32,065 nucleotides of DNA from Acidimicrobiales bacterium (GTDB lineage: Bacteria > Actinomycetota > Acidimicrobiia > Acidimicrobiales > JAKAVM01). Location of the stretch: assembly GCA_027452005.1 (NCBI GenBank), contig DAIDHF010000034.1, positions 1-32,065 on the forward strand, written 5' to 3'. The stretch's first letter is position 1. Every line of letters starts with the position of its first letter. Below the pieces are notes generated by a model, which was not told the origin of the DNA, did not search any database, and worked only from the letters and a program-made list of their open reading frames with translations. Shown in pieces: positions 19,292 through 28,241 of this stretch. Both the position numbers and the translations under genes were made by a program.

Positions 19292-20170
19292 ATGGGTGAA
19301 CTAAAACACATATACTCGGGCAAGGTTAGAGAAATCTTCGAGGTCAACAACGAGACTTACCTGATGGTCGCCTCAGACCGGATCTCAGCATTCGATGTCA
19401 TCTTAGACAGGCCTATTGACAACAAGGGCCGGGTACTAAATGCCATGACCTGTTTCTGGCTCGACGAGCTATCGGATCTGGCCCCTAGCCACCTAATCTC
19501 GGCCGACCCGGCCGACTTTCCTGAGGAGTACAAAGAGATCGGCCCGGACGTAGCAGGGCGAGCCGTTCTGGTCAGGAAGGCCCAGATGCTACCCATTGAG
19601 TGTATAGTCAGGGGATACGTCTCGGGGTCGGCATGGAAGGAGTATTCGACCAAAGGCACGATACACTTCATGCCCATTGAGCCAGGTCTCATCGAGTCAG
19701 ACCGCCTTCCAAGTCCCCTATTTACCCCGTCCACCAAGGCCACCGAGGGCCACGATGAGAATATTTCATTTGATCAGGCTCGAGAGCTAATCGGGAACGA
19801 GATGGCTGACAAGGCGCGTGAACTCTGTCTAGCGGCTTATGAACGGGGGGTAAAGCGTGCACTTGAGGCCGGAATTATCATTGCTGACACCAAGTTCGAG
19901 TTGGGCATTATAGACGGCGAGCTAGCCATTTGCGATGAGGTTCTTACCCCGGACTCGTCTCGATTCTGGTCTCTGGACGCTTGGAAACCCGGGACGAGTC
20001 CTCCGTCCTTTGATAAGCAACCCGTCCGAGACTGGCTCGAGTCAACTGGTTGGAACAAGTTGCCCCCACCCCCAGCCCTCCCGGACCATGTGGTTGAGGA
20101 GACCTCCCAGAGGTATCGCTCTGCCTATGAGGCAATCTCGGGCAAGAGCCTCGATAGTTGGTATAGATGA
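19292..20170 (+). CDS. purC: SAICAR synthetase
   Basis: 292 residues, the longer form of the family. It attaches aspartate to CAIR with ATP. The start GELKHIYSGKVREIFEV, the SDRISAFDVILDRPI motif, CIVRGYVSGSAWKEY, and IADTKFELG with DEVLTPDSSRFW are all diagnostic. GGAGG lies about eight bases before ATG 19292. Its TGA overlaps the purS ATG (20167). A 190-base leader precedes it with no gene of its own; I see no clear promoter there. Confidence 0.97.
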   Translation: MGELKHIYSGKVREIFEVNNETYLMVASDRISAFDVILDRPIDNKGRVLNAMTCFWLDELSDLAPSHLISADPADFPEEYKEIGPDVAGRAVLVRKAQMLPIECIVRGYVSGSAWKEYSTKGTIHFMPIEPGLIESDRLPSPLFTPSTKATEGHDENISFDQARELIGNEMADKARELCLAAYERGVKRALEAGIIIADTKFELGIIDGELAICDEVLTPDSSRFWSLDAWKPGTSPPSFDKQPVRDWLESTGWNKLPPPPALPDHVVEETSQRYRSAYEAISGKSLDSWYR

Positions 20171-20430
20171 AGTTCAAGGTTCTAGTAGAGGTTGACTTGA
20201 AGGCGGCAATTGCCGACCCGGCAGGGGCAACCATCGAGCGGGCCCTTCCCGCCTTGGGATTTGAGAACATCTCCCAGGTCCGAGTTGGTAAGGCGATCCG
20301 GTTTTCTCTGGACGCGGCCAACTCCGAGGAGGCCCGACAAATAGTCCAGTTGGTATGTGACCGCCTCTTGGCTAACCCGGTTATAGAGGACACCTCGATT
20401 GTTGTCGAGCCAGTTCAGGCGAGCGACTAG
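20167..20430 (+). CDS. purS: FGAM synthase subunit PurS
   Basis: 87 residues, typical PurS size. It begins MKFKVLVEVDLKAAIADPAGATIERAL, the usual PurS pattern, and ends with the NPVIEDTSIVVEP strand. PurS bridges PurQ and small PurL so that ammonia can be channelled. Start overlaps the purC stop by four bases, and purQ begins five bases after its stop. Confidence 0.96.
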   Translation: MKFKVLVEVDLKAAIADPAGATIERALPALGFENISQVRVGKAIRFSLDAANSEEARQIVQLVCDRLLANPVIEDTSIVVEPVQASD

Positions 20431-20435
20431 ATACC

Positions 20436-21101
20436 TTGCAGATTTCCGTTGGGGTAGTTGTATTTCCGGGCTCAAACTGTGAGTACGACGTGTGCGAGGC
20501 CCTGGAACTCGTCGGGGCAATTCCCAGATTGGTCTGGCACAACGAGTCCAACCTGGGTGACGTCCGAGGCCTGGTCATCCCGGGTGGATTTGCCCATGGA
20601 GACTACCTTCGTCCCGGGGCTATAGCCAAGTTTTCTAGGGTTATGGAGGCGGTTATCAAATTTGCTAAGGATGGCAGGCCTGTTCTTGGGATCTGTAATG
20701 GTTTCCAGATTCTCACCGAGGCCGGTCTTTTACCCGGGGCCCTTCAAAAGAATGCCGGTCTGCGTTTTATATGTAGGCCTGAGTTAGTATCTATCTCAAC
20801 ACGAGACTGTGTAATTACGAGCGAGTTAGCTGTGGGTTCAATGCTATCTCTGCCAATAAATCACTTTGAGGGGAACTACACTTGTGATAAGGCCACCTTG
20901 GACGAACTATTGCAAGACGATCGGGTCGTGATGAGGTACGAGCACAATCCCAACGGGTCCATTGACTCAATTGCCGCTATAGCCAACCAATCCAAGAATG
21001 TGGTCGGGATGATGCCACATCCCGAGCGGGCCTGTGACGATTTACTCGGGTCCACGCACGGATTGCCCATATTTAGGTCTCTCCTCGAGGCGGCAAAATG
21101 A
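20436..21101 (+). CDS. purQ: FGAM synthase glutaminase subunit PurQ
   Basis: 221 residues from TTG 20436. A class I glutamine amidotransferase that supplies ammonia to PurL. The nucleophile Cys87 is in LGICNGFQIL and the His195/Glu197 pair in MMPHPERA. VVVFPGSNCEYD at the N-terminus is the family start. No good ribosome binding site is seen before the TTG, consistent with translation coupled to purS. Its stop overlaps the purL ATG. Confidence 0.96.
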   Translation: MQISVGVVVFPGSNCEYDVCEALELVGAIPRLVWHNESNLGDVRGLVIPGGFAHGDYLRPGAIAKFSRVMEAVIKFAKDGRPVLGICNGFQILTEAGLLPGALQKNAGLRFICRPELVSISTRDCVITSELAVGSMLSLPINHFEGNYTCDKATLDELLQDDRVVMRYEHNPNGSIDSIAAIANQSKNVVGMMPHPERACDDLLGSTHGLPIFRSLLEAAK

Positions 21102-23293
21102 CGAACGCAGAGCCCCTACACAGAGTATTAGGCCTCACTGATGAAGAGGCCGCCAAGATTGAGTCGATACTGGGAAGAAGGCCAAATCACCTAGAGCTGG
21201 CCATGTACTCGGTCATGTGGAGCGAGCACTGCTCGTATAAATCGTCAAAGATTCATCTCAGGCGTCTCCCGAGCGATGGCCCTCATGTCCTGGTCGGGCC
21301 TGGTGAAAATGCCGGGGTTATCGACGTGGGAGACGGGATTGCGGTGGCGATAAGAATTGAGAGCCACAACCACCCGTCAGCTATTGAGCCCTATCAGGGG
21401 GCCGCAACCGGAGTAGGGGGGATCTTGCGGGACATCTTTACCATGGGTGCCCGCCCGATCTGCTTGGGGGACTCGTTGTGGTTTGGGTCCCCCGACTCGC
21501 CTCGGGCGAGGTGGATAACAGATGGGGTAATCTCGGGGATCTCCGGGTACGGGAACGCGGTCGGGGTTCCAACACTATGTGGTGAGACGAACTTTGACTC
21601 GGCCTATGAGGGGAACCCACTGGTCAATGTGATGTGTATAGGGGTCTTGCCGACAGAACGCCTTGTGCTCGCAAGGGCCACCGGAACCGGGAACCTGGCT
21701 GTCTTGCTGGGCTCAACCACGGGCCGGGACGGGATAGGGGGCGTGAGTGTCCTGGCTTCGGCCCCCTTAGAAGACGACGACGAGTCGGCTCAAAAGCGCC
21801 CGAGTGTCCAAGTCGGGGACCCCTTCGAGGAAAAGCGCCTCATCGAGGCCTGTCTGGAGTTGCTTGACGCAGGAGTCGTAGTTGGTATCCAAGACCTCGG
21901 AGGTGCGGGACTTACCTGTGCGACCTCTGAGACCGCATCGCGCGGTGGAGTGGGTATGGATGTTGACGTGTCCAAGGTTCACCTGAGACAAAGTGGCCTG
22001 GAACCATTTGAGGTCATGATCAGTGAGTCCCAGGAGAGGATGCTGGCCATAATCACCCCCGATGCCCTGAACAAGCTAGCTGAGATCTGCAACAAGTGGG
22101 AGGTAAGCTACTCGGTAGTGGGGCGGGTAGTTCCCGGCAACGCCCTGAGAGTCACGGGACCAGATGGGGAAGTCTTGGCCGAACTTCCAGCCAGCTCTCT
22201 GGCCGATGATGCCCCGGTGTACAACCGCGAGATTCAGGTACCGGCGTGGTATGAGGCACGGAACTTCGAGTTGGGTTCTCGGGCACCAGGCGTGGGAGAT
22301 TTGGGCAAGGAGTGGCTAGAGCTAATGGGGTTACCCGGGACTGGTGACAAGTCATGGGTGTATAGCCAGTATGACCACCAGTTGTTCTTGAACACCGTTG
22401 TGGGCCCAGGTGGGGATGCCACGGTACTAAAGCTCAAAGCCCCCGGGCTTCCTAAGACCGACAAAGGCCTAGCGGTCTCGATTGACGGAAACTCTCGGTG
22501 GTGTTCACTAAATCCCCGTCTGGGGGCCAAATTGGTGGTTGCCGAGTCGGTTCTCAATCTGGCCTGTGCTGGGGCCACGCCCAAGGCGCTGGTGAACTGT
22601 TTGAACTTTGGAAACCCAGAAAACCCCGAGGTAATGTGGCAGCTGTCAGAGACCGTTGACGGGTTAGCTGAGATATGCAACGCCCTCAAGCTACCAGTTG
22701 TAGGTGGGAACGTGTCGCTCTATAACCAGTCAGGGACGACCGATATACCTCCAACCCCGGTTGTGGCAACTGTTGGCCTGATCAATAAGTTGACCCACCG
22801 GCCTCCTGGGATCGGGCTGGTCGAGGGATCCACGTTATACCTCCTTGGCAACTATGACGCCAACGTGTCTGGGTCGCGCTGGGCAATCGACCTACATGAC
22901 TACCGTGGAGGTGCCCTTAGCGAGATTAGCTTGCCAGCCTTTTCTGCTCTAGCTGAACTTGTAATTTCCCTAGTGAGGCAGCGGCTAGTTGTATCTATAC
23001 ACGATATATCTGATGGGGGAATGGTGACTGCCTTGTCGGAGATGGCCATAGCTGGAGGCGTCGGATTCTCAATAGGTGGAATCCAAGACAGTGCGGAACT
23101 GTTCTCGGAGGGTCCGGGGCGAGTTTTGATCGGGATTCTTCCTCAGAGTTCTCAGTCGGTGGTCCGAATGGCAGGAGATCTCGCAGTACCCGTTCGCGAA
23201 CTGGGATATTGCGAAGGTGACCGGTTAGCAATTGGCGGTCTCATGAACATTTCTTTAGGTTCAGTTGCCGAGATCTGGACCAGACCATCTTGA
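21098..23293 (+). CDS. purL: FGAM synthase large subunit PurL (small type)
   Basis: 731 residues, the small PurL that works with PurS and PurQ. It converts FGAR to FGAM with ATP and ammonia. WSEHCSYKSSK (residues 41-51), ESHNHPS (88-94), DLGGAGL and the second-half GNVSLYNQS/ISDGGMVTALSEMA motifs are all visible. ATG 21098 overlaps the purQ stop, so purC-S-Q-L read as one coupled unit. Confidence 0.98.
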   Translation: MTNAEPLHRVLGLTDEEAAKIESILGRRPNHLELAMYSVMWSEHCSYKSSKIHLRRLPSDGPHVLVGPGENAGVIDVGDGIAVAIRIESHNHPSAIEPYQGAATGVGGILRDIFTMGARPICLGDSLWFGSPDSPRARWITDGVISGISGYGNAVGVPTLCGETNFDSAYEGNPLVNVMCIGVLPTERLVLARATGTGNLAVLLGSTTGRDGIGGVSVLASAPLEDDDESAQKRPSVQVGDPFEEKRLIEACLELLDAGVVVGIQDLGGAGLTCATSETASRGGVGMDVDVSKVHLRQSGLEPFEVMISESQERMLAIITPDALNKLAEICNKWEVSYSVVGRVVPGNALRVTGPDGEVLAELPASSLADDAPVYNREIQVPAWYEARNFELGSRAPGVGDLGKEWLELMGLPGTGDKSWVYSQYDHQLFLNTVVGPGGDATVLKLKAPGLPKTDKGLAVSIDGNSRWCSLNPRLGAKLVVAESVLNLACAGATPKALVNCLNFGNPENPEVMWQLSETVDGLAEICNALKLPVVGGNVSLYNQSGTTDIPPTPVVATVGLINKLTHRPPGIGLVEGSTLYLLGNYDANVSGSRWAIDLHDYRGGALSEISLPAFSALAELVISLVRQRLVVSIHDISDGGMVTALSEMAIAGGVGFSIGGIQDSAELFSEGPGRVLIGILPQSSQSVVRMAGDLAVPVRELGYCEGDRLAIGGLMNISLGSVAEIWTRPS

Positions 23294-23333
23294 CGGGCCG
23301 GGCACCTCATGTTCTTTGGTCACCTAAATTATC

Positions 23334-24170
23334 GTGATAGACCTGCATACTCACTCTAACCTCTCAGATGGCTCAAGTGAGCCAGAGCAGATCGCCGAGT
23401 TGGCCGCACGGGCGGGTTGCTCTTACTTTGCCCTTACCGACCACGACCGGCTTGACGGGATTGAGCGAGCTAGTCGCCGAGCCGGTGAGCTTGGTATTAC
23501 CTGCATTGCCGGATGTGAGGTTTCATGCGACTTTTTAGGGACCTCGTGCCACGTTCTGGTCTACTTTGTCCAACCGGGTCAGTCGCCCCTACAAGATGAG
23601 CTTGACCGACTCCTTGACGACCGAGAAACGCGCAACGGACGCCTGATCGGTCGGCTCAACCAACTTGGAGTTGACATAACCCTAGAGGAGGTCAGGGCAC
23701 AAGCTGGGCAGGGATCCATTGGACGACCTCACTTTGCCCAGGTACTTGTCGACAAGGGTCTGGTTGGTTCAATCCAGGACGCCTTCGACGAGTACCTGGG
23801 CAAGGGGTCCAAGGCCTACGTGGGCAAGGCCCGGGTTACCCCCGGTGAGGTGGCCAAGTTGGCAAGACTAAGTGGTGGGGTGGCTGTCTTGGCCCATCCC
23901 TTCACTTTGGGCCTGGAGGGTTCTGCCCTAAAAGATGCTGTTTTGGATCTGCGTGACCAGGGACTTGTTGGACTTGAGGCCTACTACGGGCGTTACAGCA
24001 GAGATCAGCAAGACCTTCTGGTTTCACTGGCCAACTCACTAGACATGGTCCCAACTGGCGGTTCAGACTTTCACGGAGACTACAAGCCCGACTTGGCTGT
24101 CGGAGTTGGAACAGGCGATCTTTTCGTCCCAGACGACGTTCTAGATTCCCTCCAAGAACGTTGTCCGTAG
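23334..24170 (+). CDS. PHP-domain phosphoesterase (RNase AM / TrpH-like)
   Basis: 278 residues from GTG 23334. The metal ligands of a trinuclear PHP active site are in order: HTH at residues 5-7, D12, TDHD at 35-38, E62, then LAHPF and the GGSDFHGD ending. This fits the family that includes RNase AM and 3',5'-nucleoside bisphosphate (pAp) phosphatase, not histidinol phosphatase or the DnaE PHP domain. It follows purL by 40 bases on the same strand. The substrate cannot be read from sequence; a nucleotide monophosphate released at the end of RNA decay would suit the purine context. Confidence 0.85.
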   Translation: MIDLHTHSNLSDGSSEPEQIAELAARAGCSYFALTDHDRLDGIERASRRAGELGITCIAGCEVSCDFLGTSCHVLVYFVQPGQSPLQDELDRLLDDRETRNGRLIGRLNQLGVDITLEEVRAQAGQGSIGRPHFAQVLVDKGLVGSIQDAFDEYLGKGSKAYVGKARVTPGEVAKLARLSGGVAVLAHPFTLGLEGSALKDAVLDLRDQGLVGLEAYYGRYSRDQQDLLVSLANSLDMVPTGGSDFHGDYKPDLAVGVGTGDLFVPDDVLDSLQERCP

Positions 24171-24201
24171 GAGATTGGAAGTGACAACAACTTCACGGCC
24201 T

Positions 24202-24213
24202 CCGCTATAGCGG
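24202..24213. repeat. 12-bp perfect palindrome between convergent genes
   Basis: CCGCTATAGCGG reads the same on both strands, in the short gap between the PHP gene and the MFS exporter. It is too short for a confident terminator and no T-run follows; it might be a protein-binding site. Confidence 0.3.
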
Positions 24214-24216
24214 TTC

Positions 24217-25833
24217 TTAGCTACCAACTGGAGTTCGGTCGTGTGTTCGATCACTGGCTCGCCGGTCATGGCTTACCCCACTTTTAGGCTCAATCTGCTT
24301 TCTCCTAGCCGGGAGGAACACGAGGGCAATCATGCCAGAGACTACCGCGATAACTCCACCCACTTTCAGACCTAGATCCATACCCGACACAAAGGATCTC
24401 TTGGCTCCTATTGCCAGGAGGTTCCCTATCTTGCCACCTGCCACGTGGGCGACTGCGAGTGCTCCACCCAGTGATCCCTTTATGATGCCCAGCACCTTAG
24501 GTGGAACCGGGTAGGCTCCAATTAGCTGGGTTAGATGGGTCTGATACCTGCTGGCCAGGACGGTACCAATTACAGCAACTCCAAGGGCACCGCCGAATTG
24601 GAGTGCCGAGCTGTTGGTGGCCGAACCTATCCCGGTCTGTGGAAGATCCAGGGACCCCATGACCGACTCGGTGACCGGGGGAAATGCTAGGCCTGCCCCA
24701 AATCCCACAAGTAGCAACCCGGGGAGTTCCGAACCATAGGAGGAAGTCATGGAGATCGTCGAGATTACGAACAGCCCGACCGCAATAATCAACATGGAAC
24801 CTGCCACCACAATTTTAGATCCCACAAGTCGGTCAAGGATTGATGAGGCTGGCGCGGCAATCCCGAGTATCAGGGCAATTGGGAGTACCCTCAGACCAGC
24901 ACTCAGGGGTGAGTAGCCCAGGGAGAACTGGAAATACTGGGTAATAACAAACAAGAGTCCCATGAGGACAAAGATAATCAGGGTGGCCGACACCATGGCA
25001 ACCGAGAAGCGGCGATTTCGAAACATTCCAAGTTTGAGCAAGGGATATTTTGACCTGTGCTCCCAGAGAACAAAGGCAACTAAAAGGAGAACGCCGGCTA
25101 GTACCGAGCCGACTACTTGGATTGAGGTCCACCCGTGGACCGGGGCGTCGATAATCCCCCACAACAGGCTCGACATCCCCAGGATCGACAACGCAACGCC
25201 CCCGTAGTCACCTCTTGATCTAACCACTTCATGGGTACTAGGAATTAGGAAGATCACCCCAACCATTCCAATGAGAGCGATGGGGATATTTATCATGAAC
25301 ACCGAACCCCACCAGTAGTGCCCAAGGAGCCAGCCACCAATAATTGGTCCGGCTGCAATGCCGAGCCCTTCGGACCCTGACCAGATCCCAATTGCCAGGG
25401 CACGCTCTTCGTGTCTGCGATACAAGGTCGTGATCAGTGACAGGGTGGCTGGCATGATACATGCCGCTCCAACTCCCATGATTGCTCTTCCAAGAACCAG
25501 GTAGTATACAGACCCGCTAAATGCCGACACGGCCGATCCAAGGGTAAAGAAGATCGACCCCGATACAAGAAGTCGCTTGTGGCCAACCCGGTCACTTAGG
25601 CTTCCCGCGAAGATAAGTAACCCGGCCGAGGCAACGGCGTATGCATCAACGATCCATTCAAGCTGAGTATTGGTGGCATGTAACACTCTTACCAGAGTCG
25701 GAAGGGCAATATTGAGTATTGTATTGTCGAGCGATGTAATGATGAGTGTGGTGCACAGAAATCCCAGGGCAATTTTGCGTCTAGTACCCAAGATAGGATA
25801 ATCGGGGGCGCCAAGTCTCACACTGGTAATCAT
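24217..25833 (-). CDS. MFS drug/solute exporter, DHA2 (EmrB/QacA) family
   Basis: 538 residues with about fourteen hydrophobic helices. The N-terminal SLDNTILNIALPTLVR is the DHA2 motif C-like start, LSDRVGHKRLLV is motif A and GRAIMGVGAA is motif B. A basic tail follows the last helix. Proton-coupled export of hydrophobic compounds is the family role; the substrate is unknown. It has its own ATG (25833) and runs against the purine genes. No TetR or MarR regulator lies next to it. Confidence 0.9.
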   Translation of the reverse strand: MITSVRLGAPDYPILGTRRKIALGFLCTTLIITSLDNTILNIALPTLVRVLHATNTQLEWIVDAYAVASAGLLIFAGSLSDRVGHKRLLVSGSIFFTLGSAVSAFSGSVYYLVLGRAIMGVGAACIMPATLSLITTLYRRHEERALAIGIWSGSEGLGIAAGPIIGGWLLGHYWWGSVFMINIPIALIGMVGVIFLIPSTHEVVRSRGDYGGVALSILGMSSLLWGIIDAPVHGWTSIQVVGSVLAGVLLLVAFVLWEHRSKYPLLKLGMFRNRRFSVAMVSATLIIFVLMGLLFVITQYFQFSLGYSPLSAGLRVLPIALILGIAAPASSILDRLVGSKIVVAGSMLIIAVGLFVISTISMTSSYGSELPGLLLVGFGAGLAFPPVTESVMGSLDLPQTGIGSATNSSALQFGGALGVAVIGTVLASRYQTHLTQLIGAYPVPPKVLGIIKGSLGGALAVAHVAGGKIGNLLAIGAKRSFVSGMDLGLKVGGVIAVVSGMIALVFLPARRKQIEPKSGVSHDRRASDRTHDRTPVGS

Positions 25834-25890
25834 CTAAGAAGTACCCGGCCAACTTTAGGGCCATAAGTCCTAGTTTTCCGGCAAAGGCCT

Positions 25891-26586
25891 TTAGTTTGCG
25901 TGAAATACCCCGTTGGTCCAGACCCAAGACAAAGTGTAGGCCAGACCAGCACAGCAGGCCCCCGAGACCTGAGGGTTGGTACTGGTTACCTTGATCGAGA
26001 CCTGAGTAGTGGTAGCAATTAGGTTATTTCCTACAACCCCCTGGGAGAGCGGGATCAGGGTTTGAGACAAAGACGGGGTAGTTGCCGACGTGGCACCGTC
26101 ATAGACATAAAGTCCAATGGGTCCCTCAGAAGATCCGCACTGAACCAGGACGACAGCTAGTGACGTATTTGCATTTGGTACCATAAACCGAACGTCCTTT
26201 ACAGTCGGCGACAGGCCGCCTTGGCCGGTCGGGGGACTGGTTGGGCTCTGGGCTTGGCTGGAATTTGGGCATGCCTGAGGATAGCTAACCTCGGCCCAAA
26301 GTACCGAGCTAAGGTCAACCTGGGGCAACGGTGCGGACGTGGAGCTTGGCGGGACTGTAGAGGTGGTCGGGACCTGAGTCGATTTCGGAGACGACCCGGG
26401 TTTTCTCAGGGGGCCTTGGGCGGGGGCCTTTTTGACCCGGGCCCCCAGGGCAGATAGTACCTGAGAACCCGGCGTGTTGCTCTCGGGTTTGCTATTTCTA
26501 GAAAAGGCCTCCCAAACAAACACTCCAAGCAAGACGGCCACAAGCAGGAGGATCCCGATTTGGCGAAGGCGCCAGTTTTCCACCAC
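25891..26586 (-). CDS. Hypothetical membrane-anchored protein
   Basis: 231 residues from GTG 26586 (a second GTG is the next codon). One N-terminal transmembrane helix (about residues 11-26, ILLLVAVLLGVFVWEA) is followed by a Pro/Ser/Thr-rich linker (about 35-90) and a small extracytoplasmic domain with four cysteines, including adjacent CC near the C-terminus (GACCAGLAY). No domain I recognise. It is 57 bases upstream of the MFS exporter on the same strand and may share its transcript; it is divergent from purF. Confidence 0.7.
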   Translation of the reverse strand: MVENWRLRQIGILLLVAVLLGVFVWEAFSRNSKPESNTPGSQVLSALGARVKKAPAQGPLRKPGSSPKSTQVPTTSTVPPSSTSAPLPQVDLSSVLWAEVSYPQACPNSSQAQSPTSPPTGQGGLSPTVKDVRFMVPNANTSLAVVLVQCGSSEGPIGLYVYDGATSATTPSLSQTLIPLSQGVVGNNLIATTTQVSIKVTSTNPQVSGACCAGLAYTLSWVWTNGVFHAN

Positions 26587-26665
26587 GGGCCAAGTCTATT
26601 GCCTTGGAGAGCAATTGTAGAGCGCGAATGAGCATTGAGGGTAAAAATGTGACAGGATTGGTTAG

Positions 26666-28153
26666 GTGAACGGACTCCTCCGCACAGGGCGACCTCGTGA
26701 CGCGTGTGGGGTATTTGGTATCTACCGACCCGGCACTCCCGTAGCCCGTCAGGCCTTCGACGGGCTATTTGCGCTACAACACCGTGGACAAGAATCTGCC
26801 GGGATTGCTTCTAGTGACGGGGAGACCATTACTGTGGTCAAGGACATGGGTCTGGTGGCCTCGGTGTTCGATGACGGGACCCTGTCGTCTCTAGCAGGTG
26901 ACATGGCCATCGGGCACGTTAGGTACTCGACCACGGGATCGTCAACCTGGCACAACGCCCAGCCGGTCTATAGATCGGCAGGTGAGGCCGGATTTGCAAT
27001 GGGGCACAACGGGAACCTGACCAATACCGAGGCCCTCCTGGGGATGGTTGGTTTACTACCGGGAATTCTCTCGTCAGACAGCGACCTGGTGGCCGAACTT
27101 CTTTCGAGTGTGAGTGACGGGAACCGGATCTCCCACCGGGGAACTCCTGGTGATATACCTACAATTGCCGCGACGACTCAGGTTGTCGGGGAACCCATTG
27201 ATCTCGTGTCGGCATGTCTAGAAGTTCTCCCCCTCCTCGAGGGGGCATTTTCATTTGTGATCATGGATACCGAGAGGATTATTGGCGTTAGAGACCCTAA
27301 CGGCTTTCGACCTCTGTGTCTCGGGAAGTTTGAGGATGGGTGGGTGCTGGCATCTGAAACCCCGGCCCTAGATGTAGTCGGGGCCTCTTTTGTTCGCGAG
27401 ATTGACCCGGGCGAGATGATCGTGATTAGTTCAGCTGGTATTCAGTCACTTCAGCCGTTTTCTCCTCACAAGATAGAACCCAAGATGTGCATATTTGAGT
27501 ACGTCTACTTTGCGCGGCCCGACTCGATACTGGGAGGCATTGAGGTCAATGAGGCCCGTCGGAGAATGGGTGAACGCCTAGCCGAGCAGTCTAGTGTCGA
27601 GGCAGACGTTGTTATGGGGGTTCCAGATTCAGGGGTTCCTGCAGGAGAAGGGTTTGCCAGGGCATCTGGGATACCCTATGGCCAGGGTTTGGTCAAGAAT
27701 CGCTACATTGGCCGGACCTTTATTAATCCCTCCCCTAACGCTCGGGCGGACGGAGTTAGACGAAAGCTAAATCCCCTCAAGAGTACTATTGCGGGAAAGC
27801 GGATTGTCGTGGTTGATGACTCGATAGTTAGGGGGACTACTACTAAGGCCCTGGTAAAAATGTTGAAGGAGGCCGGAGCGCTCGAGGTTCACCTTCGAAT
27901 ATCGTCCCCACCCTTTGAGTGGCCTTGCTTTTATGGGATAGACACCCCAACGAGAGAAGAATTACTTGCGGCAAATCTGTCTCACGACGAGATTGAAGAG
28001 TTCTTGGGGGTTGATTCTTTGGCCTATCTGAGTCTGTCTAACCTGAAATTGGCCGTCGGAGGCGGACAGGGAAACTGTGACGCGTGTTTAACCGGAAACT
28101 ACCCTATCCCGGTCAAGATTGAGCCCAGTTCTTCTCGCCTCCAGGCAAGTTGA
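26666..28153 (+). CDS. purF: Amidophosphoribosyltransferase
   Basis: 495 residues from GTG 26666. It makes phosphoribosylamine from PRPP and glutamine, the first committed purine step. The nucleophile is Cys14 after a 13-residue propeptide (RPRDACGVFGIY), so maturation by cleavage is expected. The PRPP loop VVVDDSIVRGTT is at 381-392. Cysteines 275, 421, 471 and 474 (CDAC) match the four ligands of the Fe-S cluster in the B. subtilis-type enzyme, suggesting oxygen-sensitive control. Residues about 152-178 are an extra loop with the sequence context SHRGTPGDIP. Confidence 0.97.
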   Translation: MNGLLRTGRPRDACGVFGIYRPGTPVARQAFDGLFALQHRGQESAGIASSDGETITVVKDMGLVASVFDDGTLSSLAGDMAIGHVRYSTTGSSTWHNAQPVYRSAGEAGFAMGHNGNLTNTEALLGMVGLLPGILSSDSDLVAELLSSVSDGNRISHRGTPGDIPTIAATTQVVGEPIDLVSACLEVLPLLEGAFSFVIMDTERIIGVRDPNGFRPLCLGKFEDGWVLASETPALDVVGASFVREIDPGEMIVISSAGIQSLQPFSPHKIEPKMCIFEYVYFARPDSILGGIEVNEARRRMGERLAEQSSVEADVVMGVPDSGVPAGEGFARASGIPYGQGLVKNRYIGRTFINPSPNARADGVRRKLNPLKSTIAGKRIVVVDDSIVRGTTTKALVKMLKEAGALEVHLRISSPPFEWPCFYGIDTPTREELLAANLSHDEIEEFLGVDSLAYLSLSNLKLAVGGGQGNCDACLTGNYPIPVKIEPSSSRLQAS

Positions 28154-28241
28154 TCTGAACTCTAGCCTTAGTTACGCTTTAGAATGAGTACGTTGACCGA
28201 GACTATAACAACTATGAGTTACTCAGAATCTGGAGCCAAAA

